Program-made: the position numbers and the translations under genes
The notes under the pieces: model-generated
What the model saw: only the letters and a program-made list of their open reading frames with translations
Told to the model about the DNA's origin: nothing
Database searches by the model: none
Source of the DNA: Flavobacteriales bacterium
GTDB taxonomy: Bacteria; Bacteroidota; Bacteroidia; Flavobacteriales_E; Vicingaceae
Length of the DNA stretch: 64,000 nt
Reading direction: 5' to 3'
Assembly (NCBI GenBank): GCA_020635815.1
Contig: JACJZB010000010.1
Coordinates: 25,800-89,799, forward strand
Shown here: positions 8,166 through 16,416 of the stretch, one piece after another
Layout of the letters: every line of letters begins with the position of its first letter
Numbering within the stretch: position 1 is the first letter of the stretch

Positions 8166-9628
8166 TGAAATTATTAAAAGACATATTATATAAAACAGGT
8201 ATAGTTAATGTGGTTGGCTCTACCAATATTGCTGTGGATAAGGTGTGTTTTGATTCTAGAGCGATTGAGAAATTAAGCTTATTTGTTGCTGTTTCGGGTA
8301 CTCAGGTTGATGGACATCAATTTGTTGATTTAGCAATTGAAAAAGGAGCTCAAGCAATTGTTTGTGAGGTAATGCCAAAAAAACTGATTGATGGAGTTAC
8401 TTATGTTGAAGTAGAAGATAGTAGCAAGGCTTTAGGAGTAATCGCTTCAAATTTTTATGATAATCCTTCTTTAGAAATAGAGCTTGTTGGAATTACAGGA
8501 ACAAATGGAAAAACAACAACAGCAACATTGTTGCACGATTTGTTTACACAATTAGGGTTGAAGTCTGGATTGCTTTCGACTGTAGTTAATAAAATAGGAA
8601 ACGAATCAATAGCTTCAACACATACAACACCTGATGCTATTCAGCTAAATGCTTTATTAAGAAGAATGGTTGAAGAAGGTTGTAAGTATTGTTTTATGGA
8701 GGTAAGCTCTCATGCAATTCATCAAAATAGAATTGCTGGAGTAGATTTTAAAGGAGCTGTTTTTACAAATATTACCCATGATCATTTAGATTATCACAAA
8801 ACGTTTGGCGAATATATAAAAGCGAAAAAATTATTTTTTGACGAACTGAGTGATTCTGCTTTTGCTTTAGTGAATAAAGATGATAAGAATGGGATGGTAA
8901 TGTTGCAGAATACAAAGGCAAAACAATACACTTATGCTTTAAAAAGCATGGCAAATTATACATGTAAAATTGTAGAAAATGATTTTTCTGGAATGTTGTT
9001 GAATATTTCTGGGAGTGAAGTTTGGACGAAGTTGATAGGCGGATTTAATGCTTACAATATGTTGGCAATCTATAGTGTTGCTGATTTGTTGGGTATAGAA
9101 AGGTTAGAAATTCTAACAGCAATAAGCAAGTTGGTTTCTGTTGATGGAAGATTTCAATACATAAAATCTAAAGATGAAATTGCTGGAATAGTTGATTATG
9201 CTCATACACCTGATGCACTGAAAAATGTATTAAAAACAATAGGTGATATCAGAACCGGAAATGAGCAAGTGATTACCGTAGTTGGGTGTGGAGGAGATAG
9301 AGATAAGGCAAAAAGACCAATAATGGCAGGTATTGCTTGTAATATGAGTGATAAAGTTATTCTTACTTCTGATAATCCAAGAAGTGAAAATCCGGAAGAT
9401 ATTATTAAAGATATGCGTGCTGGTGTAGAGGCGATACACTTTAAAAAAGTGTTAGCCATTTCAAACAGAGAAGAAGCGATAAAAACAGCCTGTTCTTTAG
9501 CGGAAACAGGTGATATTATACTAGTTGCAGGCAAAGGACATGAAAAATATCAAGAAATAAATGGGGTTAAAATCCCTTTTGACGATTTACAAGTACTTAA
9601 TCAAACTTTTGAAATACTAAAAAAATAA
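8165..9628 (+). CDS. murE: UDP-MurNAc-L-Ala-D-Glu:meso-diaminopimelate ligase
   Basis: MurE adds the third amino acid to the peptidoglycan stem peptide. The ATP loop GITGTNGKTTT lies near residue 110. The signature DNPR (in SDNPRSENP near 402) is the motif that selects meso-diaminopimelate rather than lysine, so the wall should be of the DAP type. At 487 residues the length is normal. Start and stop codons overlap ftsI and mraY by one base each, so the three are tightly coupled. No murF follows, unlike in proteobacterial clusters. Confidence 0.96.
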   Translation: MKLLKDILYKTGIVNVVGSTNIAVDKVCFDSRAIEKLSLFVAVSGTQVDGHQFVDLAIEKGAQAIVCEVMPKKLIDGVTYVEVEDSSKALGVIASNFYDNPSLEIELVGITGTNGKTTTATLLHDLFTQLGLKSGLLSTVVNKIGNESIASTHTTPDAIQLNALLRRMVEEGCKYCFMEVSSHAIHQNRIAGVDFKGAVFTNITHDHLDYHKTFGEYIKAKKLFFDELSDSAFALVNKDDKNGMVMLQNTKAKQYTYALKSMANYTCKIVENDFSGMLLNISGSEVWTKLIGGFNAYNMLAIYSVADLLGIERLEILTAISKLVSVDGRFQYIKSKDEIAGIVDYAHTPDALKNVLKTIGDIRTGNEQVITVVGCGGDRDKAKRPIMAGIACNMSDKVILTSDNPRSENPEDIIKDMRAGVEAIHFKKVLAISNREEAIKTACSLAETGDIILVAGKGHEKYQEINGVKIPFDDLQVLNQTFEILKK

Positions 9629-10881
9629 TGCTGTATTACTTATTTACATATTTAAATGAATTAGATATTCCTGGGGCTGGAGTTTTCCAGTACATTACTT
9701 TTAGAGCAGCATTTGCATTAATCGCATCTTTAATTATTTCAATGATTATTGGTAAGCGTATTATTCAACGATTACAATTGTTACAAGTTGGGGAAATTGT
9801 AAGAGATCTAGGTCTTGAAGGTCAAATTCAAAAACAAGGAACTCCAACAATGGGAGGGTTAATAATTTTAGCAGCTATTCTTATCCCAACATTGTTATTT
9901 GCAAAACTGGATAATATTTATATCATTCTAATGATTGTTTCAACTATAATGTTGGGAACAATAGGCTTTATTGATGATTATATTAAAGTGTTTAAAAAGA
10001 ATAAAGAAGGATTAGCTGGTCGATTTAAAGTGTTAGGGCAAATAGCGGTTGGTATTGTAGTTGGAACAGTGCTTTATTTTAATCATGATGTTGTTGTAAA
10101 ACAAAAAATTTATAATGCAGATGCCCCTGCTCATGTGAGTTATGAGATTCAAAACGATGTAGAGAAGCAAGTAGTTGAAAATTATAAATGGGAAGAAGTA
10201 AAGTCAACGGTAACCACTATTCCTTTTGTGAAAAATAACGAGTTTAATTACTCAGCACTTACCTCATGGATGGGAGAATATGCTGGTGTAGCAGGAGGGA
10301 TATTATTTATATTGATAGTTGTAATTATAATTACAGCAGTATCTAACGGAGCAAATATGACTGATGGACTGGATGGCTTGGCCACAGGAACATCAGCAAT
10401 TATTGGAGTAACATTAGCAGTTTTTGCATACGTTTCTGGTAATACCGTTTTCGCAGATTACCTAAACATAATGTACATCCCAAATTCAGGAGAGCTGGTA
10501 ATTTATATTGCCGCTTTTGTTGGGGCTTGTGTTGGTTTTTTGTGGTACAACTCGTATCCTGCTCAAGTATTTATGGGTGATACAGGTAGTTTAGCTTTAG
10601 GAGGTATTATCGCAGTATTTTCTTTCGCAGTTAGAAAAGAATTATTGATTCCATTGTTGTGTGGTATTTTCTTAGTAGAAAATTTATCAGTAATGATACA
10701 AGTAGGTTATTTCAAGTACACTAAAAAACGATTTGGGGAAGGAAAGAGAGTGTTTTTAATGGCTCCATTGCATCATCATTTTCAGAAAAAAAATATGCAC
10801 GAAGCAAAAATTGTTTCAAGATTCTGGATTGTAGGAATAATGCTAGCACTATTAACATTTGTTACACTTAAAATTAGATAG
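9628..10881 (+). CDS. mraY: phospho-MurNAc-pentapeptide translocase
   Basis: MraY is the inner-membrane enzyme that transfers phospho-MurNAc-pentapeptide to undecaprenyl phosphate, making lipid I. Multiple membrane helices are evident. Conserved segments include GTPTMGG near 72, FIDDYIKVFKKN near 114, NMTDGLDGLATG near 248, FMGDTGSLALGG and the histidine run PLHHHFQ. The protein has 417 residues against about 360 in E. coli. The extra length is a mostly soluble insertion at about residues 155-205, which is common in Bacteroidetes. A GC-rich palindromic repeat separates it from murD. Confidence 0.96.
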   Translation: MLYYLFTYLNELDIPGAGVFQYITFRAAFALIASLIISMIIGKRIIQRLQLLQVGEIVRDLGLEGQIQKQGTPTMGGLIILAAILIPTLLFAKLDNIYIILMIVSTIMLGTIGFIDDYIKVFKKNKEGLAGRFKVLGQIAVGIVVGTVLYFNHDVVVKQKIYNADAPAHVSYEIQNDVEKQVVENYKWEEVKSTVTTIPFVKNNEFNYSALTSWMGEYAGVAGGILFILIVVIIITAVSNGANMTDGLDGLATGTSAIIGVTLAVFAYVSGNTVFADYLNIMYIPNSGELVIYIAAFVGACVGFLWYNSYPAQVFMGDTGSLALGGIIAVFSFAVRKELLIPLLCGIFLVENLSVMIQVGYFKYTKKRFGEGKRVFLMAPLHHHFQKKNMHEAKIVSRFWIVGIMLALLTFVTLKIR

Positions 10882-10883
10882 AT

Positions 10884-10941
10884 GCCTCCCCTAACCCCTC
10901 CGAAGGAGGGGCTATCTTGATCGGGGAGAAAGGAGGGGGAA
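10884..10941. repeat. GC-rich palindromic element, intergenic copy between mraY and murD
   Basis: The perfect hairpin CCCCTCC-GAA-GGAGGGG lies at 10895-10911, preceded by a third arm-like copy CCTCCCC. A second G-rich stretch (CGGGGAGAAAGGAGGGGG) follows. This is the same design (two arms plus an extra arm copy) as the elements inside murD, ftsQ, murC and the transferase gene at 30.2 kb. Its very high GC contrasts with the AT-rich surroundings. It is oriented like the copy in murC and opposite to the copy in murD only about 65 bases away. Confidence 0.75.
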
Positions 10942-10969
10942 GTAGAAAGATAAAAATATAAGAAGAAAA

Positions 10970-12361
10970 GTGACGAATTATAATTTAGACATGAGCAATG
11001 GAAACTCCTCCCCTTCGGGGAGGCTGGGAGGGGCTTTAGTTGCAATATTAGGAGGAGGAGAAAGTGGTGTGGGTGCAGCGATATTGGCAAAAAATAAAGG
11101 GTACGAAGTTTTTGTTTCAGACAAAGGAGAAATAAAGGAAAAGTACAAAAGCGTTCTTAAAAATATTGGAGTTGAATTTGAAGAAGGTAAACATACTGAA
11201 AGCAAAATATTTAATGCTACAACAGTTGTAAAAAGCCCTGGTATTCCTGATACGGTTGCAATGATATTGCAATTAAAAGAAAAAGGAATAGCTGTTATTT
11301 CTGAAATAGAATTTGCTGGACGATTTACGAAAGCAAAAATTATTGGAATTACAGGAAGTAATGGTAAAACAACAACAACATTGTTGATTTATCATATGCT
11401 AAAAAAAGCAGGGTTAAATGTTGGTTTAGCAGGAAATATTGGTGATAGTTTGGCAAAGCAAGTGGCAGAAAATGACAAAGACATTTATGTGTTGGAGTTG
11501 AGCAGTTTTCAGTTAGATGGGATGTATGATTTTAAAGTGGATATCGCCATTTTATTAAACATCACACCCGACCATTTAGACCGCTACGATTATAAATTCG
11601 AAAACTATGCGAAATCAAAGTTTCGAATTCTTCAAAATCAAGATGAGCAGTGTCATTTTATTTATTGTAAAGATGATGAAGCAATTCAAGATTACTTGAG
11701 CCATAAGGAGGTAAAAGCAGTTCAACATCCATTTAGTATAAAAACAACCACCGAAAACGGTGCATATATAGAAAACGAAAAATTAATTATTAATATAAAT
11801 AACTTATTTGAAATGACGATTCAAAGTTTAGCATTACAAGGAAAGCACAACTTGTACAATTCTATGGCATCTGGTATGACAGGAAGAGTTTTAGAACTCA
11901 AAAAAGAAGTAATAAGAGAAAGTTTAACCGACTTCCAAAATGTGGAACACCGGTTAGAGTTTGTCGCAAAAATTCATGGTATCGATTTTATCAACGATTC
12001 AAAAGCAACAAACATCAATTCAACTTGGTATGCTTTAGAATCTTTTCAAAATCCAATTATTTGGGTTGTGGGAGGAGTTGATAAAGGAAATGATTATGAA
12101 ATGCTTAAAGAAATGGTGAGCGAAAAAGTAAAAGCCATTGTTTGTTTAGGAAAAGACAATACAAAAATCCATGAAGCTTTTACAGGCGTAATTGATACGA
12201 TAGTTGATGCGGGTTCGGCTTATGAAGCAGTAAAATTAGCTTATGGTTTAGGTAAAAGTGGTGATACTGTATTGTTATCTCCAGCATGTGCTAGTTTTGA
12301 TTTGTTTGAAAATTATGAAGATAGAGGACAACAATTTAAGTCGGCAGTAAAAGGATTATAA
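10970..12361 (+). CDS. murD: UDP-MurNAc-L-alanine:D-glutamate ligase, with repeat-derived N-terminal insert
   Basis: MurD adds D-glutamate to UDP-MurNAc-L-alanine in the cytoplasm. Domains follow in order: an N-terminal Rossmann-like domain starting VAILGGGESGVG, the ATP loop GITGSNGKTTT near 126, HRLEFV and NDSKATN in the centre, and the C-terminal LSPACASFDLFENYEDRG. The reading frame opens at a GTG at 10970, and an ATG at 10991 is an alternative start. Residues 13-23 (SSPSGRLGGAL) come from an in-frame palindromic repeat and have no counterpart in usual MurD proteins, which begin just before the GGGESG loop. Catalytic residues appear intact. Confidence 0.94.
   Translation: MTNYNLDMSNGNSSPSGRLGGALVAILGGGESGVGAAILAKNKGYEVFVSDKGEIKEKYKSVLKNIGVEFEEGKHTESKIFNATTVVKSPGIPDTVAMILQLKEKGIAVISEIEFAGRFTKAKIIGITGSNGKTTTTLLIYHMLKKAGLNVGLAGNIGDSLAKQVAENDKDIYVLELSSFQLDGMYDFKVDIAILLNITPDHLDRYDYKFENYAKSKFRILQNQDEQCHFIYCKDDEAIQDYLSHKEVKAVQHPFSIKTTTENGAYIENEKLIININNLFEMTIQSLALQGKHNLYNSMASGMTGRVLELKKEVIRESLTDFQNVEHRLEFVAKIHGIDFINDSKATNINSTWYALESFQNPIIWVVGGVDKGNDYEMLKEMVSEKVKAIVCLGKDNTKIHEAFTGVIDTIVDAGSAYEAVKLAYGLGKSGDTVLLSPACASFDLFENYEDRGQQFKSAVKGL
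11005..11038 (+). repeat. palindromic element inserted in frame in the murD 5' end
   Basis: The hairpin CCTCCCC-TTC-GGGGAGG spans 11007-11023, followed by CT and the extra arm copy GGGAGGGG and then CTTTA. It is translated as SSPSGRLGGAL. The ftsQ copy at 16454 has the same layout, orientation and reading frame and gives nearly the same peptide. Confidence 0.85.
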
Positions 12362-12362
12362 T

Positions 12363-12731
12363 ATGGAAATTTTGATTAATACCCCTGGGCAAACGTTTTT
12401 TTATTCTTCTATAGAAGAGTTGTTAAATTATTGCGAAGAAAAAAATAATTGTGCAGTTATTATTTTTCATGCCGATGTAAACGATTTTATAGAAAAGTTA
12501 AACGATAAAATAAATCCATGTGTTAGTCAACTTATAGTAATTGCTGATAATGTAAATGAAGTGATAGCAAAAGCTAGTGATAAAAATTTACTAGTTATTT
12601 CAGCAGTTAATATAAAAGATGCTATACAAATAGCATTAAATAGCTCGGCTATGTGTAAAGATGTAATCTGTGTGTCAAGCATTGAATCGTCAAAAAGCTT
12701 TACAGATATGGTTGAGCAAATGGTAGTGTAG
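12363..12731 (+). CDS. unknown small protein between murD and ftsW, possible MurD C-terminal domain relic
   Basis: The 122-residue cytoplasmic protein is not a known dcw member. It starts one base after the murD stop and runs in the operon. Its second half can be laid over the MurD C-terminal domain: KDAIQIALNSSAMCKDV against YEAVKLAYGLGKSGDTV, then ICVSSIESSKSF against LLSPACASFDLF. The spacing from the preceding strand (LIVIADNVNEVI against IVCLGKDNTKIH) also agrees. No ATP loop or catalytic motif is present. I infer a diverged partial duplication of murD, but a independent small alpha/beta protein is also possible. Codon use looks normal for the region. Confidence 0.7.
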   Translation: MEILINTPGQTFFYSSIEELLNYCEEKNNCAVIIFHADVNDFIEKLNDKINPCVSQLIVIADNVNEVIAKASDKNLLVISAVNIKDAIQIALNSSAMCKDVICVSSIESSKSFTDMVEQMVV

Positions 12732-12749
12732 CGTAAAGAAATATAGTAA

Positions 12750-13910
12750 ATGAACTTTGTAGATAAATACATAAAAGGAGATAAAGTAATCTGGTCAGTA
12801 GTATTGTTGCTGGCCATTTTATCTGTTTTGGCAGTGTATAGTTCTATAGTAACCCTAGCATACAAATACAAAGGAGGAGATACAATGTATTACCTCTTTA
12901 AACATGTTGTTATCCTTGTAGTTGGTTTTGGGTTAATGGTATTAGCTCATAAAGTAAATTATAAATATTATTCCAGAATTTCCCAAGTAGCACTATATCT
13001 ATCAATACCCTTGTTACTCTTAACTCTCGTTACAGGAGCAAATATTAATGATGCAAGTCGTTGGTTGGTCATACCAGTAATAAACCAAACCTTTCAAACT
13101 TCCGATTTAGCCAAGTTGGCTTTAATCATGTATTTGGCAAGGTTGCTATCAAAACGACAAGATCAGATTAAAGATTTTAAAGAAGCTTTTATTCCAATAA
13201 TGATACCAGTAATGTTGGTTTGTGGGTTAATTTTACCTGCAAACTTTTCTACAGCAGCAATGTTATTTACTACCAGTTTAATTATCATGTTTATTGGAAG
13301 AATTAATTTAAAATATATTTTAAGTTTAATAGGGATAGGAGTAGGAACGTTAATGATTTTACTGTTAATTGGAAAATCAAATCCTGATTTATTACCGAGA
13401 ATGGGCACGTGGGCAAAACGGATAGAAACTTTTACAGGAGAAGGATCGAAAGATGCGAACTACCAAGCTGAACAAGCAAAAATTGCAATAGCAACAGGTT
13501 ACCCTTTTGGAAAAGGACCTGGAGGAAGTACACAACGAAATTTTTTGCCTCATCCTTATTCTGATTTTATTTATGCAATAATACTTGAGGAATATGGACT
13601 ATTAGGAGGTGTTTTTGTTATCATGTTATACCTCATATTATTTTTTAGAGGCATTAGAATTGCATCAAATTCTGAACAAACATTTGGGTCATTACTAGCC
13701 ATAGGTCTGTCTTTTAGTCTCGTGTTTCAAGCAATGATTAATATGGCTGTTGCTGTAAATTTATTTCCTGTTACTGGTCAGCCATTACCCCTTGTTAGTA
13801 TGGGGGGAACTTCAATTTGGTTTACATGTTTAGCAATAGGTATTATATTGAGTGTAAGTAATAAATCTGAAGCATCAGATGTTAAAATAAAAAATACAGC
13901 TAATGTCTAA
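12750..13910 (+). CDS. ftsW: septal peptidoglycan glycosyltransferase FtsW
   Basis: FtsW is the SEDS-family polymerase that works with FtsI at the septum, in the inner membrane. The 386 residues form about ten membrane helices. Family landmarks include GANINDASRWLVIP near 90, QTSDLAKLALIMYLAR near 115, NFLPHPYSDFIYAIILEE near 265 and PLPLVSMGGTS near the end. Its position between murD and murG supports FtsW over RodA. The end overlaps murG by 8 bases. Confidence 0.95.
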   Translation: MNFVDKYIKGDKVIWSVVLLLAILSVLAVYSSIVTLAYKYKGGDTMYYLFKHVVILVVGFGLMVLAHKVNYKYYSRISQVALYLSIPLLLLTLVTGANINDASRWLVIPVINQTFQTSDLAKLALIMYLARLLSKRQDQIKDFKEAFIPIMIPVMLVCGLILPANFSTAAMLFTTSLIIMFIGRINLKYILSLIGIGVGTLMILLLIGKSNPDLLPRMGTWAKRIETFTGEGSKDANYQAEQAKIAIATGYPFGKGPGGSTQRNFLPHPYSDFIYAIILEEYGLLGGVFVIMLYLILFFRGIRIASNSEQTFGSLLAIGLSFSLVFQAMINMAVAVNLFPVTGQPLPLVSMGGTSIWFTCLAIGIILSVSNKSEASDVKIKNTANV

Positions 13911-15006
13911 TTTTAAGGTAATAATAAGTGGAGGAGGAACAGGAGGTCATATTTTCCCAGCCATTGCTATTGCAAATGCATTAAAAGAGAAATATCCTGA
14001 AATAGAGATTTTATTCGTTGGAGCTGAAGGTAAAATGGAAATGGAAAAAGTTCCGGCTGCAGGCTATAATATTATAGGATTGCCAATAGTTGGCTTACAA
14101 AGAAGATTAACACTACAAAACCTAAAAGTGCCTTTTAAATTATTTGCTAGTCTTTCAAAGGCAAAAAAGGTAATAAAGGAGTTTAAACCAGATGTTGTTG
14201 TTGGAGTTGGTGGTTATGCAAGTGGTCCCTTGTTAAAAGTTGCTACAAAAATGGGAATCCCTGCATTGTTGCAAGAACAAAATTCTTACCCTGGAATAAC
14301 AAATAAAATTTTAGCTAAAAAGGTTAAAACTATTTGTGTGGCTTATGATGGAATGGAGAAATTTTTCCCAAAAGAAAAAATAATCTTAACAGGTAATCCT
14401 GTTCGTCAAGACATTAAAAATTTAAGCAGTAAAAGAGATAGGGGTTTAGAGCATTTTAAATTAGATGGTTCTAAAAAAACAGTTCTGATTATTGGCGGTA
14501 GTTTAGGAGCAAGAACAATTAACGAAAGCATAGATGCTGGATTAGATTATTTTGCGGAAAATAATATTCAATTAGTATGGCAAACAGGTAAATGGTATGC
14601 TGATAAAGCTGCTGAATCTGTAAAGAAATATGCTGGGAAAGAAATTTATACCATGCCTTTTATAAGTAAAATGGATTACGCCTATGCTGTTGCTGATGTG
14701 GTAATTTCTAGGGCAGGAGCATTGTCAGTTTCTGAGTTATGTTTAACTGAAAAGCCATCAATATTAGTGCCTTCTCCAAATGTAGCCGAAGACCACCAAA
14801 CAAAAAATGCGATGGCATTAGTCAATCAAAATGCAGCTATTTTGGTTAAAGATGTAGAGGCAAAAGACCAATTAATTATAACGTTAGAAAAATTAATGAA
14901 AGACGAGCCTTTACAAGGAAAATTGAAAGCAAACATTGCACGTATTGCACAAAAGGATGCTGCAAATATTATTGCAGCTGAGGTTGTGAAATTAATTAAA
15001 AGATAA
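13903..15006 (+). CDS. murG: UDP-GlcNAc:undecaprenyl-PP-MurNAc-pentapeptide GlcNAc transferase
   Basis: MurG converts lipid I to lipid II at the inner face of the membrane. The N-terminal glycine loop GGGTGGHIFPA is at about residues 10-20, VVGVGGYASGP near 102, GGSLGART near 197 and AGALSVSELC near 270. The 367-residue length is typical. It overlaps ftsW by 8 bases, and murC begins directly after its stop codon. Confidence 0.96.
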   Translation: MSNFKVIISGGGTGGHIFPAIAIANALKEKYPEIEILFVGAEGKMEMEKVPAAGYNIIGLPIVGLQRRLTLQNLKVPFKLFASLSKAKKVIKEFKPDVVVGVGGYASGPLLKVATKMGIPALLQEQNSYPGITNKILAKKVKTICVAYDGMEKFFPKEKIILTGNPVRQDIKNLSSKRDRGLEHFKLDGSKKTVLIIGGSLGARTINESIDAGLDYFAENNIQLVWQTGKWYADKAAESVKKYAGKEIYTMPFISKMDYAYAVADVVISRAGALSVSELCLTEKPSILVPSPNVAEDHQTKNAMALVNQNAAILVKDVEAKDQLIITLEKLMKDEPLQGKLKANIARIAQKDAANIIAAEVVKLIKR

Positions 15007-16401
15007 GTGAAAATTAACGATGTAAATAACGTTTATTTTTTAGGTGTAGGTGGCATTGGTATGAGTGCTTTGGCTCGCTATTTCTTAGCTCAAGGCTGTA
15101 AGGTTTCTGGGTACGATAAAACAAAAACAACCTTAACGGAACAATTAGAAAAAGAAGGAGTTGAAATTCACTATGATGAAAATGTAGATATAATACCAAC
15201 TGTTTTTAAATCAAATACTGAAAATACACTTGTAATCTACACCCCAGCTATTCCTAAAAACAATAAAGAGTTTATTTTCTTTCAAGAACAAGGAGTAAAG
15301 CTTTATAAACGTTCTGAGGTATTAGGTTTAATTACCGAAAGTTATTTTACAATTGCGGTTGCAGGAACACACGGTAAAACAACAACATCTTCAATGGTGG
15401 CTCATGTGCTAACTGTTTGTGGGGTCGATTGTATTGCTTTTTTAGGTGGCATAAGTTTAAATTTCAATTCAAACTTGGTGTTGAATAATAAAGCAAAAAT
15501 TGTAGTAGTAGAGGCAGATGAATTTGACCGTTCTTTTTTAACCTTATCGCCAAATATTGCATTGGTAACATCAGTAGATGCTGACCATTTAGATATTTAT
15601 GGCGATCATAAAGAGATGTGTAAAACCTATCAAGCATTTGTAAATAAGATTAATGAAAAAGGCATTTTAATTACAAAACCTGAGTTGAAAAAAGAACTTT
15701 CGTTTAAAACAACAAAAACATATTCTATCAATCAAAAAGCAGATTATTATGCAGACAGCATAAGTGTTGATGATGGAAAATATAATGTAGGCATAAATAA
15801 CCAACAAAAAGTAGCGCTGGGGTTACCTGGTATTCATAATGTAGAAAATGCAATAGGAGCTTTTGCAGTTGCTAGTGAACTAGGCATTGATCATAGCAAA
15901 ATAAAAGAGGCATTAAATTCTTATCGAGGAGTTAAGCGTAGGTTTGAATATCATATTAATGAGCCAAATTTGGTTTATATTGATGACTATGCACATCATC
16001 CTGAAGAATTAAAATTTGCGATACAATCAGCTAAAGAATTATATCCTACAAAGAGAATAACGGCAGTTTTTCAGCCGCATTTATATACAAGAACAAGAGA
16101 TTTTATAGATGAATTTGCCGCAAGTTTATCGATGTTAGATGAGTTGATTTTGTTAGCTATTTATCCAGCTCGCGAATTGCCAATTGAAGGAATCAATTCA
16201 CAACTGTTGTTAGATAAAGTGACCTGCAATAAAAAAAGATTAGTAGAAAAAACTGAATTAATTGATAACCTTTTAAATAGTGAAATAGAAGTGTTACTAA
16301 CGCTTGGGGCAGGTGATATAGATGTTTTTGTAAGTCAGATAAAAGAAAAATTAAGCCCATCCCAACCTTCCCAAAGGGAAGGAGTAATTAATACAAATTA
16401 G
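15007..16401 (+). CDS. murC: UDP-N-acetylmuramate:L-alanine ligase, with repeat-derived C-terminal tail
   Basis: MurC adds L-alanine to UDP-MurNAc, the first step of stem-peptide synthesis. The nucleotide loop GVGGIGMSALA starts near residue 13, the ATP loop AGTHGKTTT near 119, and IDDYAHHP near 325 is the MurC signature. TLGAGDID near 431 marks the normal C-terminal strand. The start is GTG directly abutting murG. The last residues, about SPSQPSQREGVINTN, are encoded by a GC-rich palindromic repeat that has entered the 3' end of the gene. The catalytic core is complete. Confidence 0.95.
   Translation: MKINDVNNVYFLGVGGIGMSALARYFLAQGCKVSGYDKTKTTLTEQLEKEGVEIHYDENVDIIPTVFKSNTENTLVIYTPAIPKNNKEFIFFQEQGVKLYKRSEVLGLITESYFTIAVAGTHGKTTTSSMVAHVLTVCGVDCIAFLGGISLNFNSNLVLNNKAKIVVVEADEFDRSFLTLSPNIALVTSVDADHLDIYGDHKEMCKTYQAFVNKINEKGILITKPELKKELSFKTTKTYSINQKADYYADSISVDDGKYNVGINNQQKVALGLPGIHNVENAIGAFAVASELGIDHSKIKEALNSYRGVKRRFEYHINEPNLVYIDDYAHHPEELKFAIQSAKELYPTKRITAVFQPHLYTRTRDFIDEFAASLSMLDELILLAIYPARELPIEGINSQLLLDKVTCNKKRLVEKTELIDNLLNSEIEVLLTLGAGDIDVFVSQIKEKLSPSQPSQREGVINTN
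16354..16385 (-). repeat. palindromic element in the murC 3' end
   Basis: The hairpin CCTTCCC-AAA-GGGAAGG lies at 16366-16382 and is preceded by an extra arm-like copy (CCCATCCCAA). It has the reverse orientation of the copies in murD and ftsQ. It supplies roughly the last dozen codons of murC without breaking the frame. Confidence 0.8.
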
Positions 16402-16416
16402 TTTGGTGTTGTAAAA

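Noticed and set aside
12527..12871. Minus-strand open frame covering orf122 and the ftsW start
   Set aside because: It is antisense to the operon, crosses a gene junction and shows no family features.
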